Below are positions 1-4,901 of a stretch of DNA of 5,874 nucleotides, piece after piece (position 1 is the first letter of the stretch; every line of letters begins with the position of its first letter). The stretch lies in assembly GCA_947485035.1 (NCBI GenBank), contig CANKQN010000063.1, positions 1-5,874 of the forward strand, given 5' to 3'. Under the pieces are notes generated by a model. That model searched no databases and was not told the origin of the DNA. It was given only the letters and a program-made list of their open reading frames with translations. The stretch comes from Rickettsiales bacterium (GTDB lineage Bacteria > Pseudomonadota > Alphaproteobacteria > Rickettsiales > Deianiraeaceae). The translations under genes and the position numbers were made by a program.

Positions 1-1
1 G

Positions 2-166
2 GAGTTCAAAAACCCAAACGCAAGCTGGTATGATGTCTGCAAGGAATTGCGTGCAAGCAAGAACACTACTTATGGCGAATTGCGGACGGAATTTTTGAAA
101 GCACAAGGAATTTTGGCTTTGGAAATTGCTTCCGATGTTTATAAATACGGGTTTTTGATGGGGTAG
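2..166 (+). CDS. C-terminal fragment of an unrecognised protein (5' end outside window)
   Basis: An open frame runs from the first bases of the window to a TAG at 164-166 and encodes the last 54 residues of a protein whose start lies upstream. The tail is soluble-looking and mixed in charge: it includes NPNASWYDVCKELRASKN, then TYGELRTEFLKAQG, and ends in ASDVYKYGFLMG. There is no membrane segment, metal motif or repeat. I do not recognise the family. That it is coding is supported by the uninterrupted frame, the balanced composition, and use of ATT/GAA/AAA codons like the neighbouring genes. It lies 59 bp before the cysteine synthase-like gene on the same strand, so the two could be cotranscribed, but a possible promoter box between them argues this is not certain. 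Confidence 0.6.
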   Translation, partial: EFKNPNASWYDVCKELRASKNTTYGELRTEFLKAQGILALEIASDVYKYGFLMG

Positions 167-174
167 ATTTTTCC

Positions 175-196
175 TTGACACTTGCTTATTGCAAGT
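175..196 (+). promoter_or_regulatory. Possible -35 box with adjacent inverted repeat upstream of the cysteine synthase-like gene
   Basis: A perfect TTGACA lies at 175-180, just after the preceding stop. It is immediately followed by the inverted repeat ACTTGC (180-185), loop TTATT, GCAAGT (191-196). At 17 bp spacing the -10 position (198-203, CACGAT) matches the consensus poorly, so this may be a weak or activator-dependent promoter, with the repeat as an operator or a short leader hairpin. There is no T-tract after the repeat, so it is not a standard terminator. The better TATAAA at 220-225 touches the start codon and is too close to serve as its -10. Confidence 0.3.
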
Positions 197-225
197 TCAC
201 GATTGGGAAAATTGATTTATATAAA

Positions 226-1128
226 ATGACAATTCTTGACCTCATCGGAAACACGCCAATAGTTGAAATTCCAAAGCATATTCACGGAACGAGCAATAAT
301 CTTTTTGCGAAACTGGAATATTTCAACCCAACGAAATCTTTAAAAGACCGTGTTGCCGTTGCATTAATTGCGGATGCCGAAGCAAAAGGACTTATCACGA
401 AAGACACCGTGATCATTGAGCCAACTAGTGGAAATATGGGAATTTCGCTTGCGTTTGTCTGTGCGTTGAAGGGATATCGCATTATGTTGACAATGTCGGA
501 GGCTATGAGTATTGAGCGTCGCAAATTGATTTCCCACTTTGGTGCAGAACTTGTTTTAACGAAAAAGGAGCTCGGATTTCAAGGAGCAATTGATAAGGCC
601 TACGAACTTTCTCGTGAAATTCCAAATTCACTCGTGATGAATCAGTACCACAACCCTGCGAATTTTGATGTCCACTTCAAAACAACGGGGCCCGAAATTT
701 ACACACAAATGAATGGCAATATCGATATTTTCATCGCAGGAGCAGGCACAGGAGCAGGCGTTAGTGGTGCAAGTGCTTACTTAAAAAGCCAAAAAACCGT
801 TCACACAATTGCAATTGAGCCGGAAGAAAACGATATTCTTGCTGGTGGAACAAAGTTTTCACCGCACGCTTTGCAAGGCATTGGTCCAAACTTTGTGCCA
901 GATAACTTCCACAGAGATGTAATTGACGAAATTTTCCCAGTTTCCAAAGAAAATGCCTACGAAACAGCACGAATGCTGGCGAAATATGCGGGTATTGCGT
1001 GTGGGATATCATCTGGTGGAATTGCATTTGCGGCACTTGAAAAAGCAAAAACGGTGGAAAATCAAAATATTTGCTTCATCGTGTGCGATTTCTGCGAACG
1101 ATATGCTTCCGGCGATTTATTCCTGTAA
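226..1128 (+). CDS. cysK: Cysteine synthase-family PLP enzyme (CysK-like; possibly beta-cyanoalanine synthase-like)
   Basis: This 300-residue fold-type II PLP enzyme belongs to the O-acetylserine sulfhydrylase family. These cytoplasmic enzymes normally make cysteine from O-acetylserine and sulfide; relatives make beta-cyanoalanine from cysteine and cyanide. Visible landmarks in order are the family-typical start LIGNTPIVEI; the Schiff-base lysine K40 in NPTKSLKDR; the substrate loop EPTSGNMGISLA (66-76); LTMSEAMSIERRK; NPANFDVHFKTTGPEIY (143-159); the phosphate-binding loop GAGTGAG (172-178); GISSGG; and the C-terminal CDFCERY (287-293). ATG 226 is chosen because the protein aligns with CysK from there; an in-frame TTG at 175 would add 17 unlikely residues. 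No Shine-Dalgarno sequence precedes it. Odd points are Met for the usual Thr in GNTG, Ala in the phosphate loop, and Cys at both ends of CDFC, where PDFG or PSFG is usual. The stop is 1 bp from the convergent uvrB stop. Family is certain; exact reaction is not. Confidence 0.9.
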   Translation: MTILDLIGNTPIVEIPKHIHGTSNNLFAKLEYFNPTKSLKDRVAVALIADAEAKGLITKDTVIIEPTSGNMGISLAFVCALKGYRIMLTMSEAMSIERRKLISHFGAELVLTKKELGFQGAIDKAYELSREIPNSLVMNQYHNPANFDVHFKTTGPEIYTQMNGNIDIFIAGAGTGAGVSGASAYLKSQKTVHTIAIEPEENDILAGGTKFSPHALQGIGPNFVPDNFHRDVIDEIFPVSKENAYETARMLAKYAGIACGISSGGIAFAALEKAKTVENQNICFIVCDFCERYASGDLFL

Positions 1129-1129
1129 A

Positions 1130-3109
1130 TCACTCAGTAAGCAGTTCGGCTTCAATTGCTTTAATTTGCAGGCGAAGCTCTTCCGCTTCCGTAAAATTCC
1201 AGTTCTTCGCCGATTGTTTCATTTGTTTTTTAAGGTCAGAAATTAATTTTTTAATCTGCTTTTCTGTCATTTTTTCAAGCTTGGAAAAGTCGAAGATTTC
1301 CTTGGAATTATCACCCATAATAACATCAAGCATCGTCTTGATTTCCTTTAAAACCGTGGTGGGAGTTATCCCATTCTGCGTGTTGTATTCAATTTGCATT
1401 TGGCGGCGGTCTTCCGTAATTTTCACTGCTTTTTTGATAGAATCCGTCATTTTATCCGCATAAAGTAGAACTTTTCCATCTTTATTTCGTGCCGCCCTTC
1501 CAATCATTTGAATTAGTGAAGTTTCATTTCGCAAAAAACCTTCTTTGTCGGCGTCCAAAATTGCAACAAGCGAACATTCTGGGATATCAATACCTTCACG
1601 CAGCAAATTAATTCCAACAATAACATCAATTTCGCCGGAACGCAGTTGGTTGATAACCTGAACTCTTTCAATTGTTTTAATTTCGGAATGCAAGTACGCA
1701 GTTTTAATGCCTTGTTCAATAAGGTAGTCGCTCAATTTTTCACTGAAAACCTTTGTTAATGTTAGGGCAAGAATTTTTCCACCTTCTTTGATAATTTTGC
1801 GTGCTTCTTCAAGAAAATGCTCAATTTGGTTTGATGATGGATAAATTTCAATCGTAGGGTCAAGCAATCCCGTTGGTCGAATTACCTGTTCAACAACAAT
1901 TCCATCAGACTGCTGTGCCTCAAATTCACTTGGTGTTGCTGAAACAAAAATAGTCTGCGGGCGTTTTTCATTCCATTCTTCAAACATAAGTGGGCGGTTG
2001 TCGTAGGCCGACCTCATTCGAAATCCATGCTCAACAAGATTGTTTTTTCGGGAGCGATCTCCCGCATACATTGCCCGAATTTGCGGAATTGTTATGTGGC
2101 TTTCATCGATGAAAAGCAGGGCATCTTGTGCCATATACGAAAACAGTGTTGAAGGTGGTTGACCAATCTGCCTGCCATCAATGTACCGTGAATAATTTTC
2201 AATACCCTTACACATTCCAGTTGTAACAAGCATTTCAAGGTCATATTCCGTTCGCTGACGAAGGCGATTTGCTTCCAAAATTCTGCCTTGTTTCATAAAT
2301 TCTGCAACTTCAATCTTCAAATCCTCTTCAATGTGTTTTATAGATTTCAAAATGACATCCTGCGGGGTTGCAAAAAGTTTGTTTGGGTAAATCGTGATTT
2401 CATCAAGTTTTAATTTTTTTTGCCTTGTAATAGCATTAAATGTTGTGATTTGTTCAAGTTCCAAGCCGTAAAATTCAAGACGAATCCCCGTATTTTCCAA
2501 ATGTGAAGGGAAAAGTTCAATGGTATCCCCCTTAACTTGAAATTTTCCACGCTCGAATGCGATATCGTTTCGCTCGTATTGAAGATAGATTAGGTCATCG
2601 GTAAGATCTTGCATTTTAATTTTATCACCGCGTTTAATTTGCTTTCGCATGGCAGTGTAATTTTCCCTGTTTCCAATACCATAAATACACGAAATGGAGG
2701 AAATTACTATGACATCTCGCCGCTCTAATGCGCTAATTGTTGCAGCGTGACGCATTGTATCAAGTTGTTCATTGATTGATGAATCTTTTTCAATGTAGAC
2801 ATCTCGCTTTGGAATGTAGCTTTCGGGTTGATAGTAGTCGTAATATGAAACGAAATATTCCACGGCATTTTCGGGGAAAAGTTCCTTCATTTCGGCGTAA
2901 AGTTGTGCAGCAAGGGTTTTGTTGTGAACCATAATCAAGGCAGGGCGTTGCATTTCTTGAATGACATTTGCAACGGTGAATGTTTTTCCAGAGCCCGTAA
3001 TTCCTTGTAATGTTTGCGAACGGTCGCCGTTTTTTACGCCTTCAATTAATTTTCTAATAGCCTCCGGTTGTGAACCTGCCGGCGTTTTGTTTGTGGTTAA
3101 TTTGAACAT
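1130..3109 (-). CDS. uvrB: UvrABC excinuclease subunit B
   Basis: A complete 659-residue UvrB, close to the usual length (about 660-680). UvrB is the helicase-like damage-verifying subunit of bacterial nucleotide excision repair: UvrA loads it, and it recruits UvrC for incision. The sequence shows the N-terminal FKLTTNKTPAGSQPEAI; Walker A GITGSGKT (36-43); HNKTLAAQLY; the damage-binding beta-hairpin region around 89-114 (YYDYYQPESYIPKRD); the Walker B motif DESH near residue 335; helicase motifs SATPSEFE, GINLLREGIDIPE and QMIGRAARN; and a C-terminal UVR coiled-coil domain (about 618-655) that contacts UvrC. The first ATG gives the standard N-terminus. There is no Shine-Dalgarno sequence (the start is preceded by AATATCTTAA) and no recognisable LexA operator of the alphaproteobacterial GTTC-N7-GTTC type upstream. 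It is divergent from the basic gene and convergent with the cysteine synthase-like gene. Confidence 0.98.
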   Translation of the reverse strand: MFKLTTNKTPAGSQPEAIRKLIEGVKNGDRSQTLQGITGSGKTFTVANVIQEMQRPALIMVHNKTLAAQLYAEMKELFPENAVEYFVSYYDYYQPESYIPKRDVYIEKDSSINEQLDTMRHAATISALERRDVIVISSISCIYGIGNRENYTAMRKQIKRGDKIKMQDLTDDLIYLQYERNDIAFERGKFQVKGDTIELFPSHLENTGIRLEFYGLELEQITTFNAITRQKKLKLDEITIYPNKLFATPQDVILKSIKHIEEDLKIEVAEFMKQGRILEANRLRQRTEYDLEMLVTTGMCKGIENYSRYIDGRQIGQPPSTLFSYMAQDALLFIDESHITIPQIRAMYAGDRSRKNNLVEHGFRMRSAYDNRPLMFEEWNEKRPQTIFVSATPSEFEAQQSDGIVVEQVIRPTGLLDPTIEIYPSSNQIEHFLEEARKIIKEGGKILALTLTKVFSEKLSDYLIEQGIKTAYLHSEIKTIERVQVINQLRSGEIDVIVGINLLREGIDIPECSLVAILDADKEGFLRNETSLIQMIGRAARNKDGKVLLYADKMTDSIKKAVKITEDRRQMQIEYNTQNGITPTTVLKEIKTMLDVIMGDNSKEIFDFSKLEKMTEKQIKKLISDLKKQMKQSAKNWNFTEAEELRLQIKAIEAELLTE

Positions 3110-3114
3110 TTAAG

Positions 3115-3142
3115 ATATTAAATTTTGTTGAAATTGTGTAAA
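3115..3142 (-). promoter_or_regulatory. Possible weak promoter for uvrB
   Basis: On the minus strand TTTACA (3142-3137, 5 of 6 matches to TTGACA) is followed after 16 bp by TAATAT (3120-3115, 4 of 6). The predicted transcript start would fall on or next to the uvrB ATG at 3109, so a working promoter here would give a leaderless message. That makes the assignment tentative. A better -10-like TACAAT lies at 3160-3155 on the same strand but has no convincing -35. Confidence 0.25.
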
Positions 3143-3156
3143 AAATATGCTACAAT
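3128..3156 (+). promoter_or_regulatory. Sigma-70-type promoter with extended -10, for the basic gene
   Basis: TTGAAA at 3128-3133 (5 of 6), a 17-bp spacer ending in TGC (3148-3150, the extended -10 element), and TACAAT at 3151-3156 (5 of 6). Transcription would begin around 3162-3164, giving a leader of only about 12-14 bases before ATG 3176. This is among the best promoter matches in the window and supports the idea that the downstream gene is or was expressed. The -10 lies inside the perfect palindrome TACAATTGTA (3151-3160). Confidence 0.7.
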
Positions 3157-3175
3157 TGTATATATATTTTTTAGT

Positions 3176-3613
3176 ATGAGTATGACAAAAAGCAATAATC
3201 AAGCTAAACTTTTTATAGTTGAAACGATAATAAATGGAGTAAATGAGAAGTCTAATAGCAAAAAAATGACAAAAGAAGAGTATGCACAGCTAACACCAGA
3301 GCAGCGGCGTGAGCGTAAACGCGAAATAGAGAGGAGATATCGCAGTAACAATACTGAAAAAATCAAAGCGAAAAATGACAGAAACAACCCTAAGAAACGC
3401 GCGGAATTTTTAAAAGCATCAAATCCCGAGGAGTATAGAAGGAGAAGAGACGCTATAAACGCGTTATATGCTTTAAAACACCTCAAAAAGGAAAAAAAAT
3501 ACCTAGCCCCGAAGAAGTTGAGGATAAATTGCAAAAATACAGAGAGAGAAAGAGGATTGAAGCACAAAAGAATCGTGATAGAAAGAAGGAGGAGCGAGCA
3601 GGACAATGTTTGA
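3176..3613 (+). CDS. Lys/Arg/Glu-rich basic protein of unknown function, upstream frame (probably frameshifted)
   Basis: Read without a frame change this gives 145 residues. I do not recognise a family. An N-terminal part of about 30 residues (MSMTKSNNQAKLFIVETI and on) leads into a very charged, helix-prone region: LTPEQRRERKREIERRYR (39-56), then NTEKIKAK, NNPKKR, NPEEYRRRRDA (83-93) and LKKEKK (103-108). The recurring Tyr-Arg / Asn-Pro-Glu pattern resembles low-complexity basic proteins of phages and host-associated bacteria. Basic clusters could bind nucleic acid or act as nuclear-localisation-like signals; this is inference. ATG 3176 is chosen because it sits about 20 bp after a strong promoter; ATG 3182 and ATG 3266 are alternatives. 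After the A8 run (3492-3499) this frame loses its protein-like character and stops at 3613, while the -1 frame continues convincingly. Codon use differs from the neighbours (many AGA/AGG and ATA), suggesting acquisition from elsewhere. Confidence 0.55.
   Translation: MSMTKSNNQAKLFIVETIINGVNEKSNSKKMTKEEYAQLTPEQRRERKREIERRYRSNNTEKIKAKNDRNNPKKRAEFLKASNPEEYRRRRDAINALYALKHLKKEKKYLAPKKLRINCKNTERERGLKHKRIVIERRRSEQDNV
3492..3499 (+). other. A8 homopolymer at the probable frame change
   Basis: Eight consecutive A residues, read GAA AAA AAA TAC in the upstream frame. The run contains A-AAA-AAA, the classic slippery heptamer for -1 ribosomal frameshifting and also a favoured site for RNA polymerase slippage. 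One extra A, or one -1 slip, turns the continuation into ATA CCT AGC CCC GAA GAA and opens the frame to 3804. A lost A in the genome or an assembly error would leave the same picture. I see no obvious strong downstream hairpin or upstream Shine-Dalgarno stimulator. Confidence 0.6.
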
Positions 3614-3804
3614 GTGCTAAAAATATAAAGTCCAATCAATTGATTGATGTGATGAATATAAATGATGACTCTGTCAACCTTAATCAAAATTCTCTATTGA
3701 GTGATTGCGAATATGAGAATTCTGTAAATCCCAAGTCACTTCAAGAACTGGCACAAAAAAGAATAAATTTGGAAACAAATAACGCGATGGGTATTAATCA
3801 TTAA
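3499..3804 (+). CDS. Downstream (-1 frame) portion of the basic protein
   Basis: This frame has no stop from the A8 run to TAA 3802-3804, encoding 101 residues: IPSPEEVEDKLQKYRERKR, then EAQKNRDRKKEERA, and an acidic, Asn/Ser-rich tail (NINDDSVNLNQNSLLSD, LQELAQKRINLE, ending NNAMGINH). The PSPEE helix cap followed by the Lys/Arg/Glu helix continues the composition and the odd codon use of the upstream frame, so both parts are probably one gene. Joined at the A run the product would be 209 residues from ATG 3176. There is no good independent start: TTG 3529 and ATG 3652 are in frame, but neither has a Shine-Dalgarno sequence. The stop overlaps the channel gene stop from the other strand at TTAA (3801-3804). 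It is either a second half made by slippage or a remnant left by a frameshift mutation. Confidence 0.5.
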   Translation: MPSPEEVEDKLQKYRERKRIEAQKNRDRKKEERAGQCLSAKNIKSNQLIDVMNINDDSVNLNQNSLLSDCEYENSVNPKSLQELAQKRINLETNNAMGINH

Positions 3805-4841
3805 ATTTTATTATTTTGCAGAATTGTCTCCACAAAATGCGCTTCGTGTTTCTGAATTATCGTTGCTGAATGTAGAAGAATTTCCTCTTTTAATCTTGCA
3901 AATAGCGAAGATGTTGTAATTGTTGTGTAGCAATAAATTCGAATTTCAAGAGCAATCGGTGAAATTGTATTAAGATGAGCAAAGAGGGTTTGACTGTTAT
4001 CAATTTCGCGATGATTCGCCAAATATTCGTGAATTTCGTTCGCAATTTCTTTAATTTTGCGGTGATCTTCATGCTTGATAAGAATTTTTTCCTCAATTTT
4101 GCGATGACTCATGCGTGAGGGATTTTCAACAATAACAGTTGAAAAGACTGAATTTGGGACATAAATCGGGCGTTTTTCAAAGGTGATAATTTTGGTTTGT
4201 CGCCAGCCAATTTCTTCAACTTCACCCTCAATTGATTTTTCTGGCGAAAGTATCCAATCCCCAACTTTAAACGGTTTGTCAAGGTAAATCATCATCGCAC
4301 CAAAAAAGTTTGCGAGCAAATCCTTCGAAGCAAAGCCAACTGCAATACCACTTATCCCACCAAATGCGAGTAGTCCGCCAATTTGAACTCCAAGTATTTG
4401 CAACTCCACAAGTGTAGCAATTACCATAACAATTACCGTACCAATTTGCGTGAAAGCCATGACTGAGGTTTTGTCTAAGTTTGCTTCGTGAGTCTTCGCC
4501 GCATGGTGGCGAAGAATATTGAAAAAATGGATTATCGCCCACGAAAGGAAAAGAACTAAAAGCGATTGCTGAATAGTTATGGTGGAAAATTTTTTTACAA
4601 ATCGAAAGTATGAGTTGGAAAATTCTGCGGTAAGGAGTAAAATCCATAACACAAATGAAGTTTTGAAAGGAGTTTGCAACGCGTGAAAAAATAATGAAAG
4701 CGACCATTTTCCATTTTTCGATGCCTGCTCCTCCAATTTCTTCAATGAAAGTGTGACGATTTTGTAGACTAATACTATACAAAGAGCAAGGCTAACGATT
4801 TCGATGTTGATCGAATATTTTTTGAGCAGAAACTTAAACAT
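3801..4841 (-). CDS. Small-conductance mechanosensitive channel, MscS family, YnaI-like
   Basis: A 346-residue inner-membrane protein, almost the length of E. coli YnaI (343). MscS-type channels open under membrane tension to release solutes during hypo-osmotic shock. Predicted membrane segments are about 13-33, 62-76, 90-110 and 127-150, followed by the glycine-rich pore helix 152-187 with GGLLAFGGISGIAVGFASKD (155-174). The next stretch, YLDKPFKVGDWI (186-197), begins the beta domain, followed by EVEEIGWRQTKIITFEKRPIYVPN and ENPSRM, which match the YnaI subgroup closely. A cytoplasmic alpha/beta domain forms the rest. The ATG at 4841 sits 22 bp after a strong -10; no Shine-Dalgarno sequence is present. 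It lies downstream of miaB on the same strand but has its own promoter in the 60-bp gap. Nothing appears missing. Exact gating properties cannot be read from sequence. Confidence 0.93.
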   Translation of the reverse strand: MFKFLLKKYSINIEIVSLALCIVLVYKIVTLSLKKLEEQASKNGKWSLSLFFHALQTPFKTSFVLWILLLTAEFSNSYFRFVKKFSTITIQQSLLVLFLSWAIIHFFNILRHHAAKTHEANLDKTSVMAFTQIGTVIVMVIATLVELQILGVQIGGLLAFGGISGIAVGFASKDLLANFFGAMMIYLDKPFKVGDWILSPEKSIEGEVEEIGWRQTKIITFEKRPIYVPNSVFSTVIVENPSRMSHRKIEEKILIKHEDHRKIKEIANEIHEYLANHREIDNSQTLFAHLNTISPIALEIRIYCYTTITTSSLFARLKEEILLHSATIIQKHEAHFVETILQNNKI

Positions 4842-4863
4842 ACCACAGCAGTGAATTATTTAA

Positions 4864-4892
4864 AAGATAGCAAATTCTTTTGATAATGTCAA
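4864..4892 (-). promoter_or_regulatory. Sigma-70-type promoter with extended -10, for the mechanosensitive channel gene
   Basis: On the minus strand a perfect TTGACA (4892-4887) is followed by a 17-bp spacer ending in TGC (4872-4870, extended -10) and TATCTT (4869-4864, 4 of 6). Transcription would start near 4857, leaving a leader of roughly 15 bases before the ATG at 4841. The promoter begins 9 bp after the miaB stop, so the channel gene can be expressed independently of miaB. No terminator is visible between them, so readthrough is also possible. Confidence 0.72.
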
Positions 4893-4901
4893 ATGATATT
4901 T

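Noticed and set aside
175..225. Upstream TTG start extending the cysteine synthase-like protein by 17 residues
   Set aside because: The extension has no counterpart in the family and overlaps the putative TTGACA box; ATG 226 gives the standard N-terminus.
1084..1104. CDFCERY as the product of two compensating indels from DSGERY
   Set aside because: Asp-Phe at these positions is, as I recall, already common in the family (PDFGERY), so single substitutions producing the two cysteines explain it more simply.
923..1463. Open frames at 923-1246 and 1071-1463 on the + strand crossing the end of the cysteine synthase-like gene into uvrB
   Set aside because: They are out-of-frame or antisense shadows of two well-recognised genes and show no family resemblance.
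3110..3175. LexA/SOS operator controlling uvrB
   Set aside because: No GTTC-N7-GTTC or CTG-N10-CAG type site could be found in the divergent region.
3236..3269. GGAG followed by an 8-codon frame (ATG 3243) whose TGA overlaps ATG 3266: possible upstream peptide with coupled start
   Set aside because: The region is A-rich and such short frames arise by chance; the longer frame from ATG 3176 runs straight through and follows the promoter directly.
3199..3687. 162-codon open frame on the minus strand, Leu/Phe/Ser-rich and membrane-like
   Set aside because: It is antisense to the Lys/Arg/Glu-rich gene. The complement of AAA/GAA/AGA codons reads as TTT/TTC/TCT, which gives a false hydrophobic protein without stops. 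The + strand has the strong promoter.
3794..3804. Palindrome TTAAT-C-ATTAA followed by an AT-rich stretch, as a terminator
   Set aside because: A one-base loop cannot form a hairpin, and the stem has no GC pairs.
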